A stretch of DNA of 64,000 bases from the NCBI RefSeq assembly GCF_003937945.1, contig NZ_RSEC01000046.1:1-64000 (forward strand), in the 5' to 3' direction. Shown here in pieces: positions 1 through 8,889 of this stretch. The notes below the pieces were generated by a model. It was given only the letters and a program-made list of their open reading frames with translations, was not told where the DNA came from and did no database searches. Position 1 is the first letter of the stretch. Every line of letters begins with the position of its first letter. This DNA comes from Amycolatopsis eburnea (lineage in GTDB: Bacteria; Actinomycetota; Actinomycetes; Mycobacteriales; Pseudonocardiaceae). The position numbers were made by a program, and so were the translations under genes.

Positions 1-95
1 CGTTCCTGACTCTCGACAAGCCAGAAACTAAGCCGGACAACGGCGTGCGCCCCCACGCCACGCTCAACCACCCACACATCGGTACAAAGAGCCCC

Positions 96-1490
96 TTAAC
101 GGCATGGGGTCCGGACCCGCGCGAGCGTGACGCCGATCGCCGTCAGCCAGAGTGCGGCCGCGATCGCGGCCGCCGCGTGCAGTCCCGGGACGAAGCCCGG
201 GCCCGGCGCGCCCGCCACCGCGCCGAGGACCGCCACCCCGAGCGCACCGCCCGCCTGCCGGGCGGTGTTGTTGACCCCGCTGGCCACGCCCGCCCGCTCG
301 GACGGCAGGCCGGAGACCGCGGCCGTCACCACCGCCGTCGTCAGCAGGCCCATGCCCACGCCGAGCCCCAGCAGCGTCGGCAGGAGGGCCGCGTAGCCGC
401 TGTTTTCCTTCAGCAGCACCAGGTTCAGCATCCCGAGCACACCCAGCGCGAGCCCGGCGACCATGAGCGGCCGCGGGCCGAACCGGCCGGTCAGCCGGCC
501 CGCGACCGGGGCCAGCACCGACAGCGGGCCGAACAGCGGCAGGACTTCGAGCCCGGCCGCCAGCGGGGACGCGTGCCGCACGCCCTGCAGGTACAGCGTC
601 AGCAGCAGGATCGCGCCGATCCCGGCGAAGTTCATCGCCGCCGAAACGAAGTTGGCGCTCAGCGTCCGCCCGACGACGTCCAGGGGCAGCATCGGGTCCG
701 GTGCCCGGCGTTCCACGGCCACGAACACGGCCAGCGCGACGACCGCCACCCCCGCGGCCACGACGCTCCCGCCGATGACCGCGTACACCCCGGCGCCGAG
801 GGCGGGCGCGGCGGTGACGACCCCGGCGACGTCGACCCGCCGTCCGGGCGCGCGCGTGCCGCGGGGGACGAGCCGCCAGGTCGCGAAGGCCGCCGCCAGC
901 ACGAGGGGGACGTTGAGCCAGAACACCGGGCGCCAGCCCGCCGCCGTCACGACCGCGCCGCCCAGCACCGGGCCCGCCGCCAGCGCGAGCGCGGACACCC
1001 CGGCCCAGACACCGAGGGCACGGGCCCGCTCGGCGCGTCCCGGGTAGGCGTTCGTGATCACGGCGAGCGTGCCGGGCAGCAGCAACGCCGCGCCCAGGCC
1101 CTGCCCGGCGCGGGCGGCGACGAGGACCGGCGCGGTGGCCGCGAGCCCGCACGCGGCCGAGGCCGCGCCGAAGAGCCCGAAGCCGGTGAGGACGACGCGG
1201 CGGTGGCCGAAGACGTCGCCGAGGGCACCGCCGGTGAGCAGGAACGCGGCCAGGACGACGGTGTAGCCGTCGACCACCCACTGCTGCGCCGCGAGATCCG
1301 CGTGCAGGTCCGTGCCCAGCGTGGGCAGGGCGACGTTGACGACCGTGACGTCCAGCTGCACCAGGAACATCCCGGCGCACATGGTGAACAGCAGCATGCC
1401 CCCAGTGCACCGCGCGGACGCTTCCGTCGCGGTGGAACTGTCCCGGGGGCATCCTGGAGGTGTGGAAGGGGACGCCGACATCGCCCGCAC
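96..1490 (-). CDS. MFS drug exporter, DHA2 (EmrB/QacA-like) family
   Basis: Predicted proton-coupled efflux pump of the cytoplasmic membrane. The protein is about 464 residues and almost entirely hydrophobic, with a DHA2-type first helix carrying the VQLDVTVVNVALP signature and the loop motif GDVFGHRRVVL after helix 2, as expected for 12-14 TM exporters. The start is uncertain. In-frame ATGs lie at 1490, 1481 and 1397. The shortest version would begin inside helix 1, so an upstream start is more credible, although it overlaps the 5' end of the divergent ArsR gene by 20-29 bases. The divergent regulator probably controls it. Substrate cannot be deduced. Confidence 0.88.
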   Translation of the reverse strand: MRAMSASPSTPPGCPRDSSTATEASARCTGGMLLFTMCAGMFLVQLDVTVVNVALPTLGTDLHADLAAQQWVVDGYTVVLAAFLLTGGALGDVFGHRRVVLTGFGLFGAASAACGLAATAPVLVAARAGQGLGAALLLPGTLAVITNAYPGRAERARALGVWAGVSALALAAGPVLGGAVVTAAGWRPVFWLNVPLVLAAAFATWRLVPRGTRAPGRRVDVAGVVTAAPALGAGVYAVIGGSVVAAGVAVVALAVFVAVERRAPDPMLPLDVVGRTLSANFVSAAMNFAGIGAILLLTLYLQGVRHASPLAAGLEVLPLFGPLSVLAPVAGRLTGRFGPRPLMVAGLALGVLGMLNLVLLKENSGYAALLPTLLGLGVGMGLLTTAVVTAAVSGLPSERAGVASGVNNTARQAGGALGVAVLGAVAGAPGPGFVPGLHAAAAIAAALWLTAIGVTLARVRTPCR

Positions 1491-2208
1491 CGCCGCGTTG
1501 TTCGCGGACCCGGCGCGGGTCCGGGTGCTGCTCGCCCTCGGCGACGGCCGGGCGCTGGCGGCGTCCGTGCTGGCCGCCGAGGCCCGGCTGTCCGCGCAGG
1601 GCGTCAGCGCGCACCTGGCGAAGCTGCGGGCAGCGGGCCTGGTCGTCGCGGAGAAGTCGGGGCGGCACCGGTTCTACCGGCTGGCCGGGCCGGATCCCGC
1701 CGAGCTGCTGGAGACGCTCGCGCGGTTCTCGCCGTCCCAGCCGGTGACGTCGTTGCGCGAAGGCACGCGCGCGGAGGCGCTGCGCACGGCCCGCACGTGC
1801 TACGACCACCTGGCCGGCCGCCTCGGGGTCGCGGTCACGGCCGCGCTGCTGGCGCGGGGCGCGCTGGCCGGCGCCCCGGACACGCGACGCCGGGCGGGCG
1901 ACCGGATTTCGGCCCCGCTGCGCGAGCACCCGTACACGCTGGGCCCGGCCGCGGAGCCGGTGTTCGACGCGCTGGGCGTCGACCTGACGGCGGCGTCGTC
2001 CGGACGGCGGCCGTTGCTGAAGTTCTGCCTGGACTGGAGCGAGCAACGCCACCACCTGGCGGGGGCGTTGGGTGCTGCGGTGGCGACGCGGTTCCGGGAC
2101 GCGGGCTGGGTCCGGCGGCGCGCGGACGCCCACCGCGCGCTGCGGCTCACGCCGGCGGGGGCGCGGGCGTTGGAGACGCACTTGGGGTTGGCGGGCCTGG
2201 CGGCCTGA
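1462..2208 (+). CDS. ArsR-family winged-helix transcriptional regulator
   Basis: About 248 residues. The N-terminal 80 residues form an ArsR/SmtB-type winged helix (ALFADPARVRVLLAL, then LSAQGVSAHLAKLRAAGLV as recognition helix, then RFYRL as wing). The remaining ~150 residues form a C-terminal extension often seen in actinobacterial ArsR proteins beside MFS pumps. No clear metal-binding cysteine cluster is visible, so it may sense an organic ligand. The GTG start at 1462 is chosen because the fold begins right after it; a GTG at 1432 is also in frame. It is divergent from the exporter and likely represses it. Confidence 0.85.
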   Translation: MEGDADIARTAALFADPARVRVLLALGDGRALAASVLAAEARLSAQGVSAHLAKLRAAGLVVAEKSGRHRFYRLAGPDPAELLETLARFSPSQPVTSLREGTRAEALRTARTCYDHLAGRLGVAVTAALLARGALAGAPDTRRRAGDRISAPLREHPYTLGPAAEPVFDALGVDLTAASSGRRPLLKFCLDWSEQRHHLAGALGAAVATRFRDAGWVRRRADAHRALRLTPAGARALETHLGLAGLAA

Positions 2209-2422
2209 GCGGTGGCCGCGCTACGACGCCGAGGGGTGGGCACAACCGACGCTGCCGATCGCTGGGCGGTGCGGCGAGCAAGCCCGCAGCGGGCGCGGCC
2301 GATTCCGCGCGGTGCGGCCGAACAAGCTCGCGGCGAGCGTAGGCCGACCGCAGCCGAGCGGCTGCCCGCGGCGGCCGAGCGAGGGAGCGGCCGCTGTCGG
2401 GCCGCGGCCTCTCCAAAGGGCG

Positions 2423-2962
2423 TCAGCGGTGCGCGGCCACCAAGGTCGCGTCCGGGGTGCAGCGGGCGCAGGGGGTGAAGCCGAGCTGGCGGGCCTCGCC
2501 GATGCCGATCGGGATGAGTTCGCGGGCGCCCAGCCACGGGCAGGCCCTCAGGTGGTAGCGCGGGTGCTCGTCCACGACCACGACCTCGTCGTCGAGGTCC
2601 GCCAAGACGGCGATGTCGTCAGCCGGGGTTTCTTCCTCGCCGGGCTCGGCCGGCTCTTCCGCGACCGGCTCCGGCGTGTCGGCCGGGTCGCCCAGCTCAC
2701 CGGCCTTCGGGATGAGCGTGGTCTGCTCCGCTTCCTCGGTCTCCGGAGCAGGCTCCGCCTCCGGAGCCGGCTCGGCCTCGGGAGCGGCCGCTGGAGCCGC
2801 CGAGGTGCGGCGACGGCGGCGCAGCCAGTCGGCCACCAGGAGCAGGCCCGCCAGTACCGACAGGCCGATGGAAACCCACGCCCACAACGACGATGCGGTG
2901 ATCAGCGCGGTGACGAGCAACCCCAGAGCCGCCAGTACCAGGACCAGCACTATGTAAAGCAC
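2423..2962 (-). CDS. Small membrane protein with C-terminal H-C-CxxC motif, downstream of wag31
   Basis: 179 residues from a GTG. Two transmembrane helices lie in the first ~45 residues, followed by RRRRR, which suggests a cytoplasmic C-terminus. A 70-residue Ala/Glu/Pro-rich acidic linker follows. The last ~45 residues carry H-x3-C, then PIGIGEARQLGFTPCARC. That spacing resembles the small metal-binding module seen in Ada-like and nuclease-associated domains (inference). It lies 122 bp downstream of divIVA on the same strand, a common actinobacterial neighbourhood. Function unknown; a link to division or cell-envelope work is only contextual. Confidence 0.8.
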   Translation of the reverse strand: MLYIVLVLVLAALGLLVTALITASSLWAWVSIGLSVLAGLLLVADWLRRRRRTSAAPAAAPEAEPAPEAEPAPETEEAEQTTLIPKAGELGDPADTPEPVAEEPAEPGEEETPADDIAVLADLDDEVVVVDEHPRYHLRACPWLGARELIPIGIGEARQLGFTPCARCTPDATLVAAHR

Positions 2963-3084
2963 GCTGCATTACAACACGAACCGGGCAAGATCGGACCGCG
3001 ACCCACCCACGTGCCGTACCGGATCGACTCCGAACCGTGGCCTGCCCCGCCGGCTCACACCGGCGGGGCGGGCACGGACGAAAC

Positions 3085-3930
3085 TCAGCCGGCTTCGGCG
3101 CGTGGGCCGAAGGAGTAGCCCTGGCCACCGCTGGAGGAGCCGGACGACTGGCTCGAGCCGGACGAGGCCGACGCGGGCGCGGCGGAACCGCGGTCGTCGA
3201 GCTCGCGCAGCTGGGACTCGAGGAACCCGCGCAGCCTCGTGCGGTACTCCCGCTCGATCGTGCGCAGCTCTTCGATCTTCTTGCCCAGCCCGCTCTTCTC
3301 GGAGTTGAGGCTGTTCATCGTCTCGGTGTACTTGCGCTGCGACTCGCGCTCGAGCGTCGTCGCCTTGTCGCGCGCCTGGCGCTCCAGGGTCTCCGCCCGG
3401 GTCCGCGCGTCGTTCAGCATCGTGTCGACGCGGGTGCGGGCCTCGTTGACCATCGAGTCGGACTTCGCCCGTGCGTCCGAGAGCAGCTGCTCGGACTTGG
3501 TGCGGGCCTCGGCCAGCATCCCGTCGGACTCGGTCTTCGCCTCGGCGGTCAGCCGGTCGGCCATTTCCTGGGCCAGGCCCAGGACCTTGGCGGCCTGCAC
3601 GTTCGGCTCCGTGCTGTCGCCGACCATCGAGTGCGCCTGGGTCTGCTCCATGGCGGACTGCGGCGGCGGCACCGGGGCGAGCCGCCGCGAGGGCTCTTCA
3701 CGCATCGGGGGCGCCGACTTGGCGCTGTCGAGCTCGCTCCGAGCCGACTCGAGCTCGGCGTCGAGCTGCTCCATCTGCTGGCGCAGCTCGTTGTTGTCCT
3801 CGATCAAGCGGGCCAGCTCGGTCTCCACCAGGTCGAGGAACGCGTCCACCTCGTCCTCGTTGTAGCCCCTCTTGCCGATGGGCGGCTTGCTGAACGCAAC
3901 GTTATGCACGTCAGCGGGGGTCAACGACAT
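3085..3930 (-). CDS. wag31: DivIVA/Wag31 polar growth scaffold
   Basis: 281 residues. The N-terminus has the DivIVA lipid-binding domain ([12 protein letters not shown], then [14 protein letters not shown]), followed by coiled coil to about residue 75, a Pro-rich linker, and a second long coiled coil rich in EAR/DAR heptads (about 110-240). The tail is Ser/Gly-rich. In actinobacteria this protein marks cell poles and recruits the elongation machinery; it is normally essential. The ATG at 3930 is preceded by AGGTGA at good spacing. It is the last recognised dcw-cluster gene here, 52 bp after yggT. Confidence 0.97.
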   Translation of the reverse strand: MSLTPADVHNVAFSKPPIGKRGYNEDEVDAFLDLVETELARLIEDNNELRQQMEQLDAELESARSELDSAKSAPPMREEPSRRLAPVPPPQSAMEQTQAHSMVGDSTEPNVQAAKVLGLAQEMADRLTAEAKTESDGMLAEARTKSEQLLSDARAKSDSMVNEARTRVDTMLNDARTRAETLERQARDKATTLERESQRKYTETMNSLNSEKSGLGKKIEELRTIEREYRTRLRGFLESQLRELDDRGSAAPASASSGSSQSSGSSSGGQGYSFGPRAEAG

Positions 3931-3982
3931 CAGATCACCTCACGCACTCCATGGCCTGCAGGGTCCACCCAAGTCTCCCCGA

Positions 3983-4267
3983 TCAACTTGGAGTCGCCAG
4001 TTGCATCGCGAAGAACACAACCAACAGCAGCACCATAATCGACAAGTCCAGTCCGACGCCGCCGATCCGGACCATCGGAATGATCCTCCTGAACAACCGG
4101 ACCGGCGGGTCCGTCACTGTGTAGATGGTCTCGAGCGTCACCGCAACCCCACCGGCGGGATGCCACTCACGCGCGAACGTCCGGACGAGTTCGACCACGA
4201 TCCGCGCCGTCAGCAGCAGCCAGAAGGCGAACAGCACGTACCAGACGACCAGCCACACAGCTTCCAC
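3983..4267 (-). CDS. yggT: YggT family membrane protein
   Basis: 94 residues starting at GTG 4267. Two hydrophobic segments (about 4-24 and 68-88) flank a YggT-type loop containing DPPVRLFRRIIP. It sits between sepF and wag31, the standard actinobacterial order. The family is an integral membrane protein (YlmG in firmicutes and plastids) linked to division or osmotic tolerance, but its molecular role is not settled. A GTG at 4258 would also be possible. Confidence 0.92.
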   Translation of the reverse strand: MEAVWLVVWYVLFAFWLLLTARIVVELVRTFAREWHPAGGVAVTLETIYTVTDPPVRLFRRIIPMVRIGGVGLDLSIMVLLLVVFFAMQLATPS

Positions 4268-4374
4268 GTACCTACTCTAACCAGGCGTCCGGGCATAAGA
4301 CGCAGTCAAGGGGGGTCGACGCCGCATCGAGTCGACAAAATCACGTCTGCTTGCGCTCAGCGGTCCACGCGACT

Positions 4375-4974
4375 TCAGCCCCGCAAAAACAATCCCCCTT
4401 CGGCGATCCGCCGACGGTCTTCGGCGGTCACGTCCACATCGGGCGGTGAGAGAAGGAACACCTTGTTGGTGACCTTGTCCATCGACCCGCGCAGCGCGAA
4501 CGCCAGCCCGGCGGCGAAGTCCACGAGCCGCTTGGCGTCCGCGTTCTCCATCTCGGTGAGGTTCATGATCACCGGGATGCCCTCGCGGTAGTGCTCCCCG
4601 ATCGCCCGCGCCTCCGCGTAGCTGGTCGGGTGCAGCGTGGTGATCCGGCTCAACGGGTCACGCACCGGCTGCCGCACGACCGGCTCCGTGACCGGCCGCA
4701 GCCGCGCCACGGGTTCCGGCTGCCGGTCCATCGCGAGCGCGCCGTGGACGGCCGGCTCCGCGGTGGCCACGGAGCGTGACCGACTGCGGCTGACGGGCTC
4801 GTCGTACGTGTCGTCGACGTCGCGGTACCGTGAACGCGACGACCGCGGAGCAGGCTCCTCGTAGGAGTCGTACTCGTCGTCGTAACCGCGCCGGTAGTCG
4901 TCCTCGACGTCGTAACCGTCGTCGTCAGCGGGCACCATCCCGAAGTAGGCCTTCAGCTTCTGCAGCGCGCTCAT
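4375..4974 (-). CDS. sepF: SepF cell division protein
   Basis: 199 residues from ATG 4974, preceded by a GGGAG ribosome site; an ATG-like start 33 bases upstream is rejected because the SepF membrane-anchor helix ([14 protein letters not shown]) begins exactly here. The middle is a charged Asp/Tyr/Arg linker. The C-terminal ~85 residues are the SepF dimer domain ([19 protein letters not shown], then [18 protein letters not shown]). SepF tethers FtsZ filaments to the membrane and is essential in actinobacteria that lack FtsA. No ftsA is present here. Confidence 0.96.
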   Translation of the reverse strand: MSALQKLKAYFGMVPADDDGYDVEDDYRRGYDDEYDSYEEPAPRSSRSRYRDVDDTYDEPVSRSRSRSVATAEPAVHGALAMDRQPEPVARLRPVTEPVVRQPVRDPLSRITTLHPTSYAEARAIGEHYREGIPVIMNLTEMENADAKRLVDFAAGLAFALRGSMDKVTNKVFLLSPPDVDVTAEDRRRIAEGGLFLRG

Positions 4975-5071
4975 GCCTCTCCCTAGCCCTAGCCGCTCCC
5001 GCACCAACGATTCTCCACGCCGTCAGTGCCCCGCGCGGACGACCACTAAACGTGACGGCCGTGCGGGCTCC

Positions 5072-5782
5072 CTACGGCGAGGCTAAACCGCGTCCACCGA
5101 GCAACGCGGTTCCGACACGCACACAGGTGGAGCCGTGCGTGATCGCCTGCTCGAGATCATGGCTCATCCCAGCGGACACGGTTGCGGCATTCGGGTGATC
5201 TTTGCGGAGCGCCTCCCCCGCGCGAGCGAGGCGTTCGAAGGCGGCGGCCGGGTCGGCGCCGAGCGGGGCGACGGCCATCAGCCCGCGAAGCCGCAGCTCA
5301 TCCATGTGGGTGACATGCTCGGCGAGCGCGCCCAGCTCGCCGAGGGGGCAGCCGCCGCGCGACGGGTCGTCGTCGAGGCTCGCCTGGATCAGCACGTCGA
5401 GGGGTTCGTCACGTATCTGGGCGTCGCGAACCGCACGCACCGCCTTCGCCAGCGCGTCGGCGAGCCGGGCCGAGTCGAGGGACTGCACCTCGTCGGCCCA
5501 GCCGGCCACGGAGCGTGCCTTGTTCCGCTGGAGCCTGCCGACCATGTGCCAGCGCAGCCCGGGGACTTCGGCGGCCTTCGGGCCCGCCTCCTGGTCGCGG
5601 TTCTCGCCGACGTCGGTGACGCCGAGCTCGGCGAGCAGGGCGACGTCGGACGCGGGGAAGGTCTTCGTGATGGCGATCAGCTTGACGTCGTCGCGGGCGC
5701 GCCCGGCGGCGCGGCACGCGGCGGCGATCCGGTCCTCGACCTCGGCCAGGTTCGCGGCCAGCTCGGCCTTGCGGTCGGTCAT
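5072..5782 (-). CDS. yggS: YggS/PROSC-type PLP homeostasis protein
   Basis: 236 residues. Contains LIAITKTFPASDVALLAELG, with the PLP-binding lysine in the ITK segment, followed by VGENRDQEAGPKA, HMVGRLQRNKA and the C-terminal GMSHDLEQAITHGSTCVRVG phosphate-binding region. Family members bind pyridoxal phosphate on a TIM-barrel and buffer vitamin B6 without a proven reaction. Its ATG overlaps the pgeF stop by four bases (ATGA), so translation is probably coupled. Confidence 0.95.
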   Translation of the reverse strand: MTDRKAELAANLAEVEDRIAAACRAAGRARDDVKLIAITKTFPASDVALLAELGVTDVGENRDQEAGPKAAEVPGLRWHMVGRLQRNKARSVAGWADEVQSLDSARLADALAKAVRAVRDAQIRDEPLDVLIQASLDDDPSRGGCPLGELGALAEHVTHMDELRLRGLMAVAPLGADPAAAFERLARAGEALRKDHPNAATVSAGMSHDLEQAITHGSTCVRVGTALLGGRGLASP

Positions 5783-6483
5783 GCCTCGACCCAGGTGATG
5801 CCCGCGATCCGCCCGGTCGTGCCGTCGCGGCGGTAGCTGAACAGCGTCTTGTCCTCGTTCGTGCAGCGCGGGTCGACGCCGATCTTGCCGACGCCGAGGT
5901 CGGCGAGCTGGCGCCAGAGGCCGGCGCGCAGGTCGAGGCCGGGCGTGCCCTTGCGGGTCTTGCACGCGCTGCCGGGGACGTGCTTCTCGACGTCGGCGGC
6001 CATTTCGGCGGGGACCTCGTAGCAGTCGCCGCAGATCGCGGGGCCGAGCAGAGCTTCGATCCGGTGCGGCTCGGCGCCCGCCTCCCGCATCGCGGCCAGC
6101 GCGGCCGGGACGACGCCGACGCGCGTGCCGACGCGGCCCGCGTGCACCGCGGAGACCACCCCGGCCTCGGCGTCGGCCAGCAGGATCGGCACGCAGTCGG
6201 CGACCAGCACCACGAGCGCGACCCCCGGGGTCGCGGTCACCAGCGCGTCGGTCGCCTCGGCGGCCCGGGTCTCGGAACCGTCCACGATGGTCGCGGTGCG
6301 GCCGTGGACCTGCTCCATCCAGGCCAGCTTGTCCTCGGCCAGGCCCAGCTCGGCCGCCAGGCGCTTGCGGTTGGCGTAGACGTTGCCCTCGTCGTCGCCG
6401 ACGTGGTCCCCCAGGTTGAAGGTGTCGTACGGCGGCCGCGACGCGCCGCCCGCCCTGGTGGTCACCACTCGCCGAACCCGCAT
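5779..6483 (-). CDS. pgeF: PgeF (YfiH) laccase-domain peptidoglycan editing factor
   Basis: 234 residues. Metal-ligand motifs of the family are visible: WMEQVHGR, VADCVPILL, SAVHAGRVG, GPAICGDCYEV and RCTNEDKTLFSYRRDG, which provide the His and Cys residues of the multicopper-oxidase-like pocket. In E. coli the protein limits misincorporation of non-cognate amino acids into muropeptides; purine-nucleoside activity has also been reported for the fold. It is typically encoded right after ftsZ, as here, but in this genome a strong palindromic terminator separates the two genes. Confidence 0.95.
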   Translation of the reverse strand: MRVRRVVTTRAGGASRPPYDTFNLGDHVGDDEGNVYANRKRLAAELGLAEDKLAWMEQVHGRTATIVDGSETRAAEATDALVTATPGVALVVLVADCVPILLADAEAGVVSAVHAGRVGTRVGVVPAALAAMREAGAEPHRIEALLGPAICGDCYEVPAEMAADVEKHVPGSACKTRKGTPGLDLRAGLWRQLADLGVGKIGVDPRCTNEDKTLFSYRRDGTTGRIAGITWVEA

Positions 6484-6502
6484 GCCTTCATCCTCCCAAA
6501 CG

Positions 6503-6553
6503 CCGTGAAGGCCTCCTTACCGGCTCTTAAGGCCGGTAAGGAGGCCTTCACGG
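6503..6553. terminator. Perfect 22-bp inverted repeat between ftsZ and pgeF
   Basis: Arms at 6503-6524 and 6532-6553 are exact reverse complements with a 7-base loop (TCTTAAG). It lies 11 bases after the ftsZ stop and 20 bases before pgeF, inside a run that would otherwise be read as one operon. It may attenuate read-through or process the mRNA. Confidence 0.8.
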
Positions 6554-6564
6554 ACCACCTGTGT

Positions 6565-7875
6565 CTAGCGGCGCATGAACGGCGGGACGTCGACCTCGTC
6601 GTCCGACGGGTCGTCGTGCACCGGCATCGCGCGCCCAGGCAGGCTGCCCTGGGCCGGGTTGGAGCCGATCGGCGAGTAGCCGCGCGAGCCGCCGCCGGGC
6701 TGCGGGAGACCGCCGCCGGACGGCTGTCCGCCGGTCGCCGGCGGCATCGGCGAGTGCGTGCGCGGCGGCGCGACCGGGTAGCCGGAGCCGCCCGTGGAGG
6801 GCACCGGCGTGGCGCCCGACGGCGGGGTCGGCGGGTTCGAGACCTGGCCGGCCGAAGCCGACGCGGTCGTCGACGCCGGGCGCGAGCCGGAGCCGAAGGT
6901 CGACGGGTCGAGCTTCTTGTGGGTCGGCGCGCCGGCGTCGAACCCGGCCGCGATCACCGTGACGCGGACCTCGTCGCCGAGGGAGTCGTCGATGATCGTG
7001 CCGAAGATGATGTTGGCGTCCGGGTGCGCGGACTCCTGCACCAGCGACGCGGCCTCGTTGATCTCGAACAGGCCCAGGTCGGAGCCGCCGGCGATGGACA
7101 GCAGCGCGCCGTGGGCGCCGTCCATCGACGCCTCCAGCAGCGGCGAGTTGATCGCCTTCTCCGCCGCCTGGATCGCCCGGCCCTCTCCTCTGGCCGACCC
7201 GATGCCCATCAGCGCGGACCCGGCGCCGGACATGACGCTCTTGACGTCGGCGAAGTCGAGGTTGATCAGGCCCGGGGTGGTGATCAGGTCGGTGATGCCC
7301 TGGACACCGGACAGCAGCACCTCGTCCGCGGAGCGGAACGCGTCCATCAGCGAGACGCCGATGTCGCCGAGCTGCAGCAGCCGGTCGTTCGGGATCACGA
7401 TCAGCGTGTCGCACTCGTTGCGCAGCGCCTGGATGCCGTCCTCGGCCTGCTTGCCGCGGCGCTTGCCCTCGAAGGTGAACGGGCGGGTCACGACGCCGAT
7501 GGTCAGCGCGCCCAGCTTGCGGGCGATCTGCGCCACGACCGGGGCGCCGCCGGTGCCGGTGCCACCGCCCTCGCCCGCGGTCACGAACACCATGTCGGCG
7601 CCCTTGATGACCTCTTCGATCTCTTCGCGGTGGTCTTCGGCGGCCTTCTGGCCGACCTCGGGGGCGGCGCCCGCGCCGAGGCCCCGGGTGAGTTCGCGGC
7701 CGATGTCCAGCTTGACGTCGGCGTCGGACATGAGCAGTGCCTGTGCGTCGGTGTTCACCGCGATGAACTCGACACCCTTGAGGCCGACCTCGATCATGCG
7801 GTTCACGGCGTTCACGCCGCCACCGCCGATGCCGACCACCTTGATCACCGCAAGGTAGTTGTGCGGGGGCGTCAT
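6565..7875 (-). CDS. ftsZ: FtsZ tubulin-like cell division GTPase
   Basis: 436 residues. The N-terminal GTPase domain has [21 protein letters not shown] and the tubulin signature GGGTGTG at about 103-109, plus the T7 synergy loop region [10 protein letters not shown] Pro/Gly/Ser-rich linker of ~100 residues follows, and the C-terminal peptide [12 protein letters not shown] is the SepF-binding tail. The ATG at 7875 has AGGAAGG upstream. Upstream on the minus strand is a 243-bp gap with a TTGACA hexamer at 7960-7965, then the rskA-type gene. The usual neighbour ftsQ is absent, so ftsZ must use its own promoter here. Confidence 0.98.
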   Translation of the reverse strand: MTPPHNYLAVIKVVGIGGGGVNAVNRMIEVGLKGVEFIAVNTDAQALLMSDADVKLDIGRELTRGLGAGAAPEVGQKAAEDHREEIEEVIKGADMVFVTAGEGGGTGTGGAPVVAQIARKLGALTIGVVTRPFTFEGKRRGKQAEDGIQALRNECDTLIVIPNDRLLQLGDIGVSLMDAFRSADEVLLSGVQGITDLITTPGLINLDFADVKSVMSGAGSALMGIGSARGEGRAIQAAEKAINSPLLEASMDGAHGALLSIAGGSDLGLFEINEAASLVQESAHPDANIIFGTIIDDSLGDEVRVTVIAAGFDAGAPTHKKLDPSTFGSGSRPASTTASASAGQVSNPPTPPSGATPVPSTGGSGYPVAPPRTHSPMPPATGGQPSGGGLPQPGGGSRGYSPIGSNPAQGSLPGRAMPVHDDPSDDEVDVPPFMRR

Positions 7876-8118
7876 CGAAGTCCGCCTTCCTGATCGTTGT
7901 GCCCGTACAGCCCGCCGGCGGGTGATCGACTCTCAACCTCAACCGCAGATCGAGAGTTATGTCAACTGCCGACGTTAGGCAGGACGGTAGGCACCAGGCA
8001 GGCTCTAATCCAGTAGGCACGCCGTGTGTCGCAAAGGTGTTTTGCCACAACACGTTCGAGCGCGCAAGAGCGAGGAGCCGCGAGCACCGCCGGCGTCCGG
8101 TCTGCTATGGCGCCCGGC

Positions 8119-8889
8119 TCAAGCCGGTACGGGCATGCTCATGAGCACCTCGGTGGGCGTCCCGCTGGGCGATCCCCCGGCCTGCTCGAGGCTCACCGCC
8201 AGGTGGTCGGCGCTCCCGACGCCGTCCGCGACGACCAGTCCCCCGTCGGCCGGCGGCGCGAGCACCCCGGCCGAGCGCGGCGCGTCCGTCCCGGTGATCA
8301 GCCAGGCCTCGTAGACCTTCCCGCCGGGTTGGGCCGGCAGCCCGGCGTCCATCACCATCACGCGGTTCAGCGTCTTGGACAGCACGACCGTCACGCCGCC
8401 GCCGGCGGGCGCCTGGCCGTGCGCGGTCTTCGCGTCCGGCGCGGCGAGCAGCGCCGCCACCGGGGCGTAGCGCTCCTTCGCCTGGTCGAGCTGCGTCTGC
8501 GCGGTCCGCAGCTCCTGCTGCTGGGTCAGCGCGATCCCGCCGAACACCCCACCCGCGGCGAGCCCGACGACGGCGGCCGCGGCCGCCACGACGACCGCCC
8601 AGCGCGGGGCCCGCGCCGAACGGCGGGACCGCTCGGGCGAGCCGGGCCGGGTCCGCGGCGGCAGCTGGCGGGTGGCGTGCATGGCCGCCAGGACGCGGTC
8701 CTTGAACTCCGGCGGCGGCTCCTCGGCCATCGCCGCGCCGAGCCGGGCCGCGGTCGCGCGCAGCTCGGCGACCTCCTGCGCGCACGACTCGCACTGCTCG
8801 AGGTGGCGGGCGAACTCCGCGCGCTCGACGTCGTTGACCGCGTCGAGGGCGAAGGCGCCGGCCAGGGTGTGCATTTCGGGCGTGCTCAA
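8119..8889 (-). CDS. rskA: RskA-type anti-sigma factor
   Basis: About 256 residues from a TTG at 8889, which overlaps the sigma factor stop (TTGA); an ATG at 8874 is the alternative. The N-terminal ~75 residues are a ZAS-like anti-sigma domain with H-LEQ-C-ES-C. A single TM helix follows at about 108-130 (VVVAAAAAVVGLAAGGVFGG), and the extracytoplasmic C-terminal domain is the RskA/DUF2337-like fold with KVYEAWLI. In mycobacteria RskA holds SigK at the membrane until redox-triggered proteolysis. Translational coupling to sigK keeps the two in ratio. Confidence 0.93.
   Translation of the reverse strand: MSTPEMHTLAGAFALDAVNDVERAEFARHLEQCESCAQEVAELRATAARLGAAMAEEPPPEFKDRVLAAMHATRQLPPRTRPGSPERSRRSARAPRWAVVVAAAAAVVGLAAGGVFGGIALTQQQELRTAQTQLDQAKERYAPVAALLAAPDAKTAHGQAPAGGGVTVVLSKTLNRVMVMDAGLPAQPGGKVYEAWLITGTDAPRSAGVLAPPADGGLVVADGVGSADHLAVSLEQAGGSPSGTPTEVLMSMPVPA

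Noticed and set aside
45-2342. Long plus-strand open frame opposite the MFS gene
   Set aside because: Shadow frame: very Arg/Gly/Pro-rich, no ribosome site, opposite a clear MFS protein with correct GC3.
7876-8118. Remnant of ftsQ upstream of ftsZ
   Set aside because: Translations of this stretch in all minus frames show no FtsQ/POTRA-like or membrane segment.
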